Of a stretch of DNA of 6,226 nt, positions 1-6,226 are shown piece after piece. A program made the position numbers and the translations under genes. The stretch's first letter is position 1; the number at the start of each line of letters is the position of its first letter. Source of the stretch: Planctomycetaceae bacterium (lineage in GTDB: Bacteria > Planctomycetota > Planctomycetia > Planctomycetales > Planctomycetaceae); NCBI GenBank assembly GCA_003445035.1, contig DLVV01000366.1, forward strand, positions 1,095-7,320. The letters run 5' to 3'. The notes under the pieces are model-generated. The model was not told the DNA's origin and made no database searches. It saw nothing but the letters and a program-made list of their open reading frames with translations.

Positions 1-1185
1 CGCCCGGGCGATGATCCGATGCCCTGCGACGTTGACGTGATGGTCGAAGTCCCAGAACAACGCCGTCGTCTCACGGAGCATCGCCGGCCTCAGGTCGATC
101 GCCTCAACATCCAGCTCACGGCAAATCGCGAGCATGGCCTCGCACACCCGGTCATCGCATTCGAGGTCCTGCCCTTCGAGTTCCAGGACCTCGGCAGCAG
201 CATCGACCACCTCAGGGGTCAATTGCCGCAGCGTGGGGATCACGGCAAACACGATGTCCCCGCTGGGAGATTCCTGCTGGAACTGCTTCACCACGTGGCG
301 CAACATCGCCAGAGCATTCTCCCACTCGTCGGGGAAGTGCTTGAAGAAGTGAGCCTGGCCGAGACCCTGCCAGGTGGCGGCCGGAAACCGGTCCCTGGCA
401 GACTGGATCCTCTCGTTGAACCGGGCATCACGGCGGGCACGGACCGGTCGGGAAGGTGGACCGATCCAGCCGAGACGCTGCAGCACGTGCACCGTCGCCA
501 GGTGACGTCTCAGAAACGGACCGGTCCCGTACCATTCCATCGTGACATCGGGCCGACGAGTCGGCTGGCAGTGGACGAATCGCCGGCCGTCCCACTCGAG
601 ATGGATCCGGTCGTGCTGCCGGGTCAACTCGACCAGGTCGTTTCCGGCGTAGAAGCCGACCACGAGCCGATCCGGTTCGAACCGACTGTAGAGCACGCGA
701 TAGATCCACAACTGCTGGTACGGCGAAGTGACTCCCTGGCCGCAATTGACGACATCATGGCCCGTACCCAGTGACCGCTCCAGCACGTTGGCATAACTGT
801 CCCGGTTGGCCACGATTCCGTCGGTATGAGAATCGCCGAGCACGACGATCCGCTGCACCCCGGCAAGCTTCTCGACAGGGGTTTCGTCATCTTCACGGCA
901 GCCGCACCAGTTTCGTACTAGCGTCACATCGGGATGCTCGCCCTGGAGATTCATCGGCTCTCGTGAGGACGGCTCGTGGATCCACTTGCTGCGATGGGCA
1001 TGATCAACGAGTTCGCGGATCGGCAATCCGCCCAGGTCGGCGATCACCGGAGGTGGTGCTGCCGGGGCGAACCCGACCAGCCGGAGGGCGATCTCAAGCA
1101 AGACGACGGTGAAGACCAGCGACGCCAGGAACTTGATCCCCAGCTGGCGCCGACCAGCGACACCGGAGCTTTCGGTCTGTGCCAT
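1..1185 (-). CDS. Membrane-anchored SGNH/GDSL-type hydrolase (3' end outside window)
   Basis: This gene reads leftward from an ATG at 1185 and is still open at base 1; 395 residues are visible. Residues 17-40 form one hydrophobic segment after a short basic stretch (GRRQLGIK), which suggests a signal anchor with the rest outside the cytoplasm. The SGNH blocks appear in order: VVLGDSHTDG with G117-D118-S119 (nucleophile S119), NCGQGV with G149/G151 (block II), FYAGND with N182 (block III), and FDHHVNVAGH with D381 and H383 (block V). All four catalytic positions are therefore present. The family cleaves ester bonds in lipids, acylated sugars or glycans; the substrate cannot be read here. Little sequence should be missing, because block V is normally near the C terminus. 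It lies 160 bases downstream of the DUF4838 gene on the same strand. The Shine-Dalgarno signal is weak, and the frame is open upstream of the ATG, so the start is likely but not certain. Seven cysteines (94, 96, 148, 206, 343, 348, 355) are visible. Confidence 0.88.
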   Translation of the reverse strand, partial: MAQTESSGVAGRRQLGIKFLASLVFTVVLLEIALRLVGFAPAAPPPVIADLGGLPIRELVDHAHRSKWIHEPSSREPMNLQGEHPDVTLVRNWCGCREDDETPVEKLAGVQRIVVLGDSHTDGIVANRDSYANVLERSLGTGHDVVNCGQGVTSPYQQLWIYRVLYSRFEPDRLVVGFYAGNDLVELTRQHDRIHLEWDGRRFVHCQPTRRPDVTMEWYGTGPFLRRHLATVHVLQRLGWIGPPSRPVRARRDARFNERIQSARDRFPAATWQGLGQAHFFKHFPDEWENALAMLRHVVKQFQQESPSGDIVFAVIPTLRQLTPEVVDAAAEVLELEGQDLECDDRVCEAMLAICRELDVEAIDLRPAMLRETTALFWDFDHHVNVAGHRIIARA

Positions 1186-1345
1186 GGTTCGTGATGGCCC
1201 CGGCGTGCGCGGCAGATGTTCTGTTCGAATGGAACCCGACACGATCTTCCACTCTGGACCGCCGGGAAGACAACTCAACAGGCGACCGGCCCACACGAAC
1301 TCACCGACATCATCCAGGCGGAAACCGTCCCGGCGAGTAAGCCGA
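1186..1345. other. Intergenic gap between the DUF4838 and SGNH genes
   Basis: These 160 bases separate the TGA of the DUF4838 gene from the ATG of the SGNH gene. I see no GC-rich hairpin followed by a T-run and no convincing -35/-10 pair. The SGNH reading frame stays open across the whole gap, so an upstream GTG or TTG start is formally possible, but the extension has no recognisable domain. Confidence 0.5.
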
Positions 1346-3460
1346 TCACCGGGTCGGCCGACCGGCCCCGGCATCCTCGAAGAGACGATCGATGCCCTTC
1401 ACGGTTCGTCGCTCTCGGAACGCGGCCGCGTCCACGTAATCCGAAATGAAGAGATGCTCTTTGGCGCGCCGGAACGCGGCCAGCTCCCGGACCGCCTGTC
1501 GGGCCCTGAGAAATCCATCTCCGTCGTCGGGCACCTTCCCTTTATCAAGCGTGCCCATGAACTTTGCCGAGAGTCGAGCGTGTTCCAGGCCCGCCTGCAG
1601 AAACTGGACACGCTCGGCAAATTCGGGCAAGGGGTGGCCGGCCACGGTCTTCAACGCCCTCTTCAGCACTGCCGCCTGGCTGGTGAATACCGTGGGCGGG
1701 TAAACGGTGTTGGCCCTGATCGGGTCGTACAGAGACCCTTGTGGATGGGTGAGAGAATACGCCTCCCAGAAATCGAAGTAGCGTTCGACCTCACGAGCCG
1801 CCGGACCGAACGCGGCCCAGAAATCCTTCCTGAGTTTCTCGACATCCAGCTCCGGGTCCCAACCCAGGGCCATGTGAATGTAGATCATCGGCCCCTGTGT
1901 CGCCCAACTCACCCGCAGACTGTCGAACATGAACCCTTTCAATCCGTTCTGATAGGTGAACTTGAAGAACTCGCCAACCTGCCGGGTGCTGAGGAACGGC
2001 ATCGTGTAGCCGAGGTGCAGGTGGTTGGGGCGCCAGGTCATGCTCATGCCCGTCTTCTTCCAGCCGAGCCACTGCTGGCGAGACCATTGATCCACCGCCC
2101 TGCGCATGGGGAAAATGGTCGCTGCACCCGTCCAGGGGCAATATTCACCGTAGATGTTCTTGTTCAGTCGGATGCCGCCAGGCGAGGGAAGAGTCGTCTC
2201 GTACATGAGAACCGTCGCCCGGGTGTTGGGATTGCGTTTGGCAGCCAGTGCGTAAACGGTCTTCCAGAACCGCGCGTAACGGTGTGAGACCGCCCGCGGG
2301 CCGTAGGCTCCCCGCTCGAAATTCGGGATCTCACCGGGCTGGGGTTGAGGGCCGTCCCAGTCCATACACCTGCTGCAATGGCAGTATTGCCTCGTGTTGA
2401 CCTGGCCCAATTTCAGGGTCCCTTGTCCCCGCCAGACCTTCTCCAGGATGAAACGGTGAAGATCGGGATTGGAGACACACATGTCCGGTCGACCATAGGC
2501 ATAGCCAGGTTCTCCCGGACGTTTTCCACCGGCATCCATCGCATAAAACTCCGGATGCTCCCCGACCAGTGTCGTTCCGGCACCGACCCACGGCTTGTGG
2601 GCAAATTCCTCCCGAAAGGTGGGGGGATGAGAAGAATTTCCCATACGGTGACGACCGAGGTAGATCCCCGTCGCGTGCCAGAAATTGCGCAGCCCCTGCC
2701 GCGAAAAAGCGAGCCTCTCGGTCCGCCGATCATAGGTATCCGGCCGTCGCAGCGGGTGAACGAGATGAAACCACGCAAAGCGCCGCCAGGCGATCTTGGG
2801 AACATGGAACTCATCGAGAGCTTCGCCAATCCGAACGTCACGGGTCCGCGGGACATGGGTCCCCAGCTCACCGGGCCAAAGCCACCGGACTCCCGCATAC
2901 CGCTCCAGGATCTCGTAAACAGCGAACAGTGTGCCGTTGGGGGAGATGCTCGACGGGCCTCGATAACCGTAGATGCCGTCGTGGAGAATCTTGTGTTTCC
3001 AGTCGCTGTCGGTGGGTTCACCCAGCACGACATCGCGACGGCTGTCCTCCATGCCGACCAGGTACAGGTCGCGTCCCACCGTGCGAACAACAAACTCGTC
3101 CGGTTTCATCTTTTCGGGAACGATGCCCTGTTTCCGTGCCGCTTCGGTGGCACCGACGAAAATCCGGCTGGCATCGCCCGCGGGGATCTTTGTTTCGGCA
3201 ACAACCTGAAGCCGCTGTCCCGTGGCCTTCTCGATGTGATGCACCAGTTCCCGGGCGGCATACGTGGCCACCGTGGCAGCCTTCTTGGCCGTCACCACCA
3301 CCGCCGCCGTCTTGCCCTGTTTGACGATGTGCACCTGTGCCACAGCCGGTGACAGTGCGGCACAGGCCACCATCACCCATGTTGCAGACATCACGACCGC
3401 TGCCTGACATCCCCTGGCGTTTCTTCTTGCGCAGGACGGGCCGGGTGATGGTCGAATCAT
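1346..3460 (-). CDS. Secreted DUF4838 domain protein (alpha-glucuronidase-like N-terminal domain)
   Basis: The 704-residue product starts at the ATG at 3460. That start follows GAGG with an 8-base spacing and gives an Arg-rich n-region, a hydrophobic core (about 21-38) and a cleavage site near SPAVAQ (37-42), so export is expected. An open extension to 3595 lacks these signs. Residues about 43-200 look like the GH67 (alpha-glucuronidase) N-terminal domain: AARELVHHIEKATG, then RIFVGAT, DEFVVRTVGRDLYLVG, and GTLFAVYEILERYAGVRWLWPGE. Residues about 220-560 are the DUF4838 region, with the cysteine cluster C360-H-C362-S-R-C365 and the MTWRPNH segment near 474-480. The C-terminal part (about 570-700) is helical. 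DUF4838 proteins are common in planctomycetes and related phyla and are thought to act on polysaccharides, but no activity is established for most of them. The full length looks intact. It is upstream of, and co-directional with, the SGNH gene. Family assignment is strong; the function is inferred. Confidence 0.9.
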   Translation of the reverse strand: MIRPSPGPSCARRNARGCQAAVVMSATWVMVACAALSPAVAQVHIVKQGKTAAVVVTAKKAATVATYAARELVHHIEKATGQRLQVVAETKIPAGDASRIFVGATEAARKQGIVPEKMKPDEFVVRTVGRDLYLVGMEDSRRDVVLGEPTDSDWKHKILHDGIYGYRGPSSISPNGTLFAVYEILERYAGVRWLWPGELGTHVPRTRDVRIGEALDEFHVPKIAWRRFAWFHLVHPLRRPDTYDRRTERLAFSRQGLRNFWHATGIYLGRHRMGNSSHPPTFREEFAHKPWVGAGTTLVGEHPEFYAMDAGGKRPGEPGYAYGRPDMCVSNPDLHRFILEKVWRGQGTLKLGQVNTRQYCHCSRCMDWDGPQPQPGEIPNFERGAYGPRAVSHRYARFWKTVYALAAKRNPNTRATVLMYETTLPSPGGIRLNKNIYGEYCPWTGAATIFPMRRAVDQWSRQQWLGWKKTGMSMTWRPNHLHLGYTMPFLSTRQVGEFFKFTYQNGLKGFMFDSLRVSWATQGPMIYIHMALGWDPELDVEKLRKDFWAAFGPAAREVERYFDFWEAYSLTHPQGSLYDPIRANTVYPPTVFTSQAAVLKRALKTVAGHPLPEFAERVQFLQAGLEHARLSAKFMGTLDKGKVPDDGDGFLRARQAVRELAAFRRAKEHLFISDYVDAAAFRERRTVKGIDRLFEDAGAGRPTR

Positions 3461-3468
3461 CGTCAAAG

Positions 3469-3472
3469 CCTC
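3469..3472 (-). promoter_or_regulatory. Ribosome binding site of the DUF4838 gene
   Basis: GAGG on the minus strand sits 8 bases before the ATG at 3460. This site decides the start: it favours the ATG at 3460 over the upstream open extension to 3595 and over the internal Met 24. Confidence 0.6.
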
Positions 3473-3549
3473 GCAGCACTGGGACAGCGGTGAAGGAGCT
3501 GCCAATACGTTTCGGTCTCCGGACGGGCCGGCCTGCCTGAAGTGCTGCG
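3472..3549. repeat. 9-bp perfect inverted repeat in the DUF4838 leader
   Basis: CGCAGCACT at 3472-3480 is the exact reverse complement of AGTGCTGCG at 3541-3549, with 60 bases between the arms. On the minus strand the second arm ends at the first G of the GAGG ribosome site. In a leader RNA the pairing would close a loop directly beside that site. No promoter was recognised with confidence in 3461-3645. Confidence 0.4.
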
Positions 3550-3645
3550 GCCGGAAATGGGCTCGAGTTGACAGCCCGCTGCGCGACCGTCTCACCGCGT
3601 CCCCGTTGTCGGGTCACGGCCTGGTCACTTCTCGTCGAAAATCAG

Positions 3646-3720
<75 letters not shown>

Positions 3721-3731
3721 CGGGAAGGTCG

Positions 3732-3737
3732 ATTGTA
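3732..3737 (-). promoter_or_regulatory. Probable -10 element of the tRNA-Arg promoter
   Basis: TACAAT on the minus strand, five of six matches to TATAAT, lies 12 bases before the mature tRNA 5' end, so transcription would start within a few bases of the tRNA. The -35 region is weak: the hexamer 16-17 bases upstream is TTTCTC or CTTTCT, and a nearby TTGAAG is too close at 9 bases. The position and the A/T-rich character support it. Confidence 0.5.
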
Positions 3738-3839
3738 CGAAATCCCCTTCAAAGAGAAAGTCCCTCGCGGGCTCACCTCCGCCCAACACTCCCTCGACGC
3801 TTGTTCCCCCACCCGTCAGAATGTGCGGCGGTGACCACG

Positions 3840-4952
3840 ATGAACAGCGATCCCGACAACAACGTCCCGGTCGACCCCGTCGACGATTCGGCCAACGAGC
3901 CCGCTGCGGACCAGCCGCCCGGGCACGGGACCGTCGAAGCGGGCGAACCGGCGGTTGCCGCCGACATCGACCTGCCGCCGGTCGAACCCCCCTCGGGACG
4001 GTTCATCGCCCAGCTGTTCCTGATCCCGGCCCTGATTGTCGGAGGCATCATCGGGCTGTTCCTGCTGTTCAGCTGGAGCGGGTCCCAGACCCAGGACTGG
4101 CAGACGCTGATCGTCAGCCTCGGCCGTGACAACGCTCACCGCCGTGGCCGCGCCTTCCACGACCTGGCCCAGTTGCTCAACTCGGGCAAGACCACCGAAA
4201 CCGGCACTCCGCTGGGTCAGCATCCCCCCCTGGCCACCGCCCTGTCCGATCTCGCCTCGCGGACCCTGGCCGAACAACCGGCTCCCGAGGAGGCCGCCGA
4301 TCATCTGCAACAGGTGGTCCTGCTGGTCCGCCTGCTCGGACTGATCGATGTCCCCGATTCGACTCTGCCGGTCCTCAACCGATCGCTTTCAGACGACCAG
4401 GACCCGGCCGTCCGCCAGGCCGGACTGCAGGCGTTGGCCTCGGTGGGAAAACGGGCGATCGACCGCGAGGCGGCCATCGACGAGGCCACGCTGATCTCCA
4501 GCATCGACCGAATTCTCTCTGGCAAAGAGACCGACCTCCGCCGCGACGCCACCGTCGCCCTGGGGACGTTTTCGTCCGAAGAATCGCTCGACCGGCTCGA
4601 TTCCCTGCTGGGCGATTCCGACGAGATCGTCCGTTACAACGCCGCGGTCTCGCTGGTCCGCCGGGGCCGGATGCAGGGGCTATCGGTTTTCCGTGACACG
4701 ATCCGGATGGCCACCGACGATCGGACGTCGCTGGACCTCTCGAAGCCCGACTCCAAGAGCGAGATCGAGGCCTTCGAACAGCGGTGGTTGCTGCTGCAAT
4801 TGACACTCAAGGCGATCGGCAACTTGCCCGATTCCCTTCCGGATTCCGAGCGGACCTCGCTGGTCAAGGCGGTCACCTTGCTCGCCGGGGATGACACGCC
4901 GGCAAGAATCCGTATCGATGCCAAGCGGGTGCTACAGCGTCTGGAGCGGTGA
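3840..4952 (+). CDS. Single-pass membrane protein with HEAT-like repeats
   Basis: The product has 370 residues from the ATG at 3840. A GTG at 3831 or TTG at 3801 would add 3 or 13 residues; no start has a clear Shine-Dalgarno site. Residues 1-52 are acidic and rich in Pro and Ala, with low complexity and likely disorder. Residues about 55-80 form one strong membrane segment (FIAQLFLIPALIVGGIIGLF). The rest is helical. HEAT/PBS-lyase-like repeats are clearest at about 180-204 (DQDPAVRQAGLQALASVGKR), 229-245 (ETDLRRDATVALGTF) and 257-275 (LGDSDEIVRYNAAVSLVRRG); weaker helical pairs fill 96-175 and 315-370. Such repeats are protein-binding scaffolds with no catalytic residues. The acidic N terminus is probably cytoplasmic and the repeats outside, but the topology is inferred. 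It precedes the HlyD-type adaptor gene by 118 bases on the same strand, so a role in assembling that envelope system is possible. No specific function is recognised. Confidence 0.85.
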   Translation: MNSDPDNNVPVDPVDDSANEPAADQPPGHGTVEAGEPAVAADIDLPPVEPPSGRFIAQLFLIPALIVGGIIGLFLLFSWSGSQTQDWQTLIVSLGRDNAHRRGRAFHDLAQLLNSGKTTETGTPLGQHPPLATALSDLASRTLAEQPAPEEAADHLQQVVLLVRLLGLIDVPDSTLPVLNRSLSDDQDPAVRQAGLQALASVGKRAIDREAAIDEATLISSIDRILSGKETDLRRDATVALGTFSSEESLDRLDSLLGDSDEIVRYNAAVSLVRRGRMQGLSVFRDTIRMATDDRTSLDLSKPDSKSEIEAFEQRWLLLQLTLKAIGNLPDSLPDSERTSLVKAVTLLAGDDTPARIRIDAKRVLQRLER

Positions 4953-4958
4953 AAGCCC

Positions 4959-4973
4959 AGCGTCCACGACGCT
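4959..4973 (+). other. Short perfect hairpin after the HEAT-repeat gene
   Basis: AGCGTC and GACGCT form a 6-bp stem with a CAC loop, 6 bases after the TGA stop. No T-run follows, so it does not meet the usual pattern of an intrinsic terminator. It may protect the 3' end of the message or attenuate readthrough into the adaptor gene. Confidence 0.35.
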
Positions 4974-5026
4974 CAACCGCGAATTTCCGCCCCGAACTCG
5001 TGTTCCGTCTCCCCGCCGGTCGCGAG

Positions 5027-5032
5027 TACACT
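5027..5032 (+). promoter_or_regulatory. Candidate -10 element for the adaptor gene
   Basis: TACACT is four of six to TATAAT and would give a leader of about 30 bases before the ATG at 5071. The -35 region is poor (TTCCGT with an 18-base spacer). It is the only promoter-like motif I see in the 118-base gap after the HEAT-repeat gene. Confidence 0.3.
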
Positions 5033-5059
5033 GTCGGGCGCACGGCTATTGGAGACGAC

Positions 5060-5063
5060 GGAG
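5060..5063 (+). promoter_or_regulatory. Ribosome binding site of the HlyD-type adaptor gene
   Basis: GGAG lies 7 bases before the ATG at 5071 and supports that start over the longer open frame that begins inside the HEAT-repeat gene. Confidence 0.6.
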
Positions 5064-5070
5064 AATCACG

Positions 5071-6033
5071 ATGAGCCGCATCACGCACAATCCTCGCGCC
5101 ACCGCACTGGTCGGATCGGCCCTGGCCCTGGCACTCTGCACCGCGTGGCTGTTGGACGCCGCGGCACAGGACCGTCGACGGCCGATCCCTGAAAAGCCCC
5201 GGCCGGCCGCTCGCCCGGCCAACGGCGGAACGATCATCGGCGACGGCTTCCGGATCAAGCTGCTGCGACAGGTCCTGCTCGGTTTCGACCGCGTGGGCAT
5301 CATCAAACAGCTCGATCTCGAAGAGGGCAAACGGATCCAGGCCGGGGTGGTCATCGCCAGGCTCGATGACAAGGTGGCCCACGCCGCGTTGAACAGTGCC
5401 AAGAAAAAAGCCAGCAACGACGTGCACAACCGGTACGCGGTCGCCAGTTATGCCGTTTCCAAGAACGAACGCGAACAGGCCGTCCTGGCCAACAAGGCCG
5501 CCGGGATGGCTGTCGTACCGTTGATCGAAATCAAGCGGCTGATCCTGGCCGAGCAACGCAGCCAGTTGCAGATCGAGCAGGCCGCACACGACCAGGCGGT
5601 CGCGGTGCTCGACAGCACGCTCGCACAGGCCCAGGTCAACACCTACGAACTTCGGGCGCCCTTCGACGGTATCGTCACCCGGCGGTTCAAGCAGAAAGGC
5701 GAATCCGTCGGCCAGGGAGATCCCATCATCGAACTCGTCGATATCTCGTCGATGAAGGTCGAGGGCCGGATTCCGCTGGCCGAAGCCATCCGACTCAGGC
5801 CCGGCCAGAAGGTCACCGTCCGGCTGATCGATTCCGAGGATGACGGCCGGGGAGAACTGCCACGTGAGTTCAAGCAGGCACGGTTTCCGGGAACACTGGT
5901 CTACATTGATCCCGGAGTCAATCTCGTCGGCAAACGGGACGTGAGGGTCTGGGCCCGGGTGAACAACCAGCGGGGGCTGTTGCGTCACGGACTGACCGCG
6001 ATGATCGAAATCGACACCGCCAGCAACCCATGA
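5071..6033 (+). CDS. HlyD/RND-type periplasmic adaptor (membrane fusion protein)
   Basis: The product has 320 residues. The start is the ATG at 5071, which follows GGAG and gives a clear signal peptide (hydrophobic 11-28, likely cleavage near DAAAQ at 29-33). C23 is not in a proper lipobox, so a lipid anchor is unlikely. A Pro/Arg-rich linker (34-50) follows. Residues about 62-100 are the first half of the barrel-sandwich (biotinyl-lipoyl-like) domain (GIIKQLDLEEGKRIQAGVVIARLDD). About 101-188 are an Ala/Gln/Lys-rich helical hairpin, and 193-225 are the second half (LRAPFDGIVTRRFKQKGESVGQGDPIIEL). About 226-315 form the beta-barrel (PLAEAIRLRPGQKVTVRL) and a membrane-proximal end. Adaptors of this family link an inner-membrane pump or protease to the outer envelope. 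The hairpin is complete, but the protein is short for an RND adaptor. Its stop overlaps the start of the next gene by ATGA, so coupled translation and a shared complex are likely. Confidence 0.92.
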   Translation: MSRITHNPRATALVGSALALALCTAWLLDAAAQDRRRPIPEKPRPAARPANGGTIIGDGFRIKLLRQVLLGFDRVGIIKQLDLEEGKRIQAGVVIARLDDKVAHAALNSAKKKASNDVHNRYAVASYAVSKNEREQAVLANKAAGMAVVPLIEIKRLILAEQRSQLQIEQAAHDQAVAVLDSTLAQAQVNTYELRAPFDGIVTRRFKQKGESVGQGDPIIELVDISSMKVEGRIPLAEAIRLRPGQKVTVRLIDSEDDGRGELPREFKQARFPGTLVYIDPGVNLVGKRDVRVWARVNNQRGLLRHGLTAMIEIDTASNP

Positions 6034-6226
6034 GCTCGGCCGCCTCGCTGACAACCGCCAACCGGCGGCCGATCCCGCTGCAGGTCCGCGACGACCTGAT
6101 CTTCGAGCGGATCGAATTCCTGGGCGTCTCGTACTGGGTCGTCAAGGACCCGGTCGGCCTGAAGTACTTCAGGCTGCAGCCCGAGCAGTTCCACGTTCTG
6201 CAACTGCTCAACGGTGACCGCCACCT
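6030..6226 (+). CDS. N terminus of probable M50-type peptidase / HlyD-associated membrane protein with PqqD-like head (truncated by window)
   Basis: Sixty-five codons are visible from an ATG that overlaps the adaptor stop by 4 bases; the gene then leaves the window. The visible part reads RPIPLQVRDDLIFERIEF, then YWVVKDPVGLKYFRLQPEQ, then FHVLQLLNGDRH. This pattern, a short strand pair followed by a helix ending in LLNG or LLDG, matches the PqqD-like winged-helix head that I associate with planctomycete M50 (site-2 protease) proteins encoded beside HlyD adaptors. The catalytic HExxH and membrane segments would lie downstream, so the peptidase assignment is an inference from the head and the neighbour. 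No signal peptide is present, which fits a cytoplasmic N-terminal head. The alternative is a PqqD-like peptide-binding protein without the protease. Confidence 0.6.
   Translation, partial: MSSAASLTTANRRPIPLQVRDDLIFERIEFLGVSYWVVKDPVGLKYFRLQPEQFHVLQLLNGDRH

Noticed and set aside
19..774. 251-codon open frame on the plus strand
   Set aside because: It lies opposite the SGNH gene, whose catalytic blocks are clear. The translation has no recognisable domain and is rich in Arg, Pro and His, as expected of an antisense frame in GC-rich DNA.
1109..2287. 392-codon open frame on the plus strand
   Set aside because: It runs antisense to the DUF4838 gene and crosses into the SGNH gene. No domain, signal peptide or ribosome site is visible.
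2345..3352. 335-codon open frame on the plus strand
   Set aside because: It is antisense to the N-terminal half of the DUF4838 gene, and its translation shows no family pattern.
3461..3595. 45-residue N-terminal extension of the DUF4838 protein
   Set aside because: It would bury the signal peptide inside the protein and has no ribosome site, while the ATG at 3460 has both a ribosome site and a signal sequence directly after it.
3602..3613. CCCG-TTGT-CGGG hairpin downstream of the tRNA as a terminator
   Set aside because: The stem has only 4 pairs and no T-run follows in either direction, so it is not supported as a terminator.
3801..3839. TTG or GTG start for the HEAT-repeat protein
   Set aside because: Neither 3801 nor 3831 has a ribosome site, and the added residues look like untranslated leader; the ATG at 3840 is simpler, although the GTG at 3831 cannot be excluded.
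4891..5070. 60-residue N-terminal extension of the adaptor
   Set aside because: It would overlap the end of the HEAT-repeat gene and precede a clear signal peptide. The ATG at 5071 has a GGAG site at a good distance.
4873..6054. 393-codon open frame on the minus strand
   Set aside because: It is antisense to the whole adaptor gene, which has a signal peptide, a ribosome site and a full membrane-fusion fold. The antisense product has no recognisable domain.

Overview
The window is GC-rich bacterial DNA that most resembles a planctomycete chromosome. The reasons are the gene types and their combination: a secreted DUF4838 protein beside an anchored SGNH/GDSL hydrolase, and a HEAT-repeat membrane protein followed by an HlyD-type adaptor that overlaps the start of what looks like an M50/PqqD-like-headed membrane protein. 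Other members of the Planctomycetes-Verrucomicrobia group cannot be excluded. No rRNA gene, insertion sequence, CRISPR array or phage gene is visible.

The left half (1-3460) is read on the minus strand. A 704-residue exported DUF4838 protein (3460 to 1346) is followed after 160 bases by a membrane-anchored SGNH/GDSL-type hydrolase (from 1185, running off the left edge with 395 residues visible). Both act outside the cytoplasm, so a shared role in handling a glycan or an esterified polysaccharide is reasonable, but the substrate is not visible.

The middle (3461-3839) holds a tRNA-Arg(ACG) gene on the minus strand, with a good -10 hexamer just upstream of its 5' end. It separates the leftward block from the rightward one.

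The right half (3840-6226) is read on the plus strand: a 370-residue single-pass protein with HEAT-like repeats, a 320-residue exported HlyD/RND-type adaptor, and the first 65 codons of a third gene whose ATG overlaps the adaptor stop codon (ATGA). The adaptor and the third gene are almost certainly translationally coupled and likely form an envelope transport or proteolysis system. The HEAT-repeat gene lies 118 bases upstream and may or may not belong to the same transcript.

No gene-free stretch is longer than 300 bases. The gaps are 1186-1345, 3461-3645, 3720-3839 and 4953-5070. The many long open frames opposite these genes are by-products of high GC at third codon positions.
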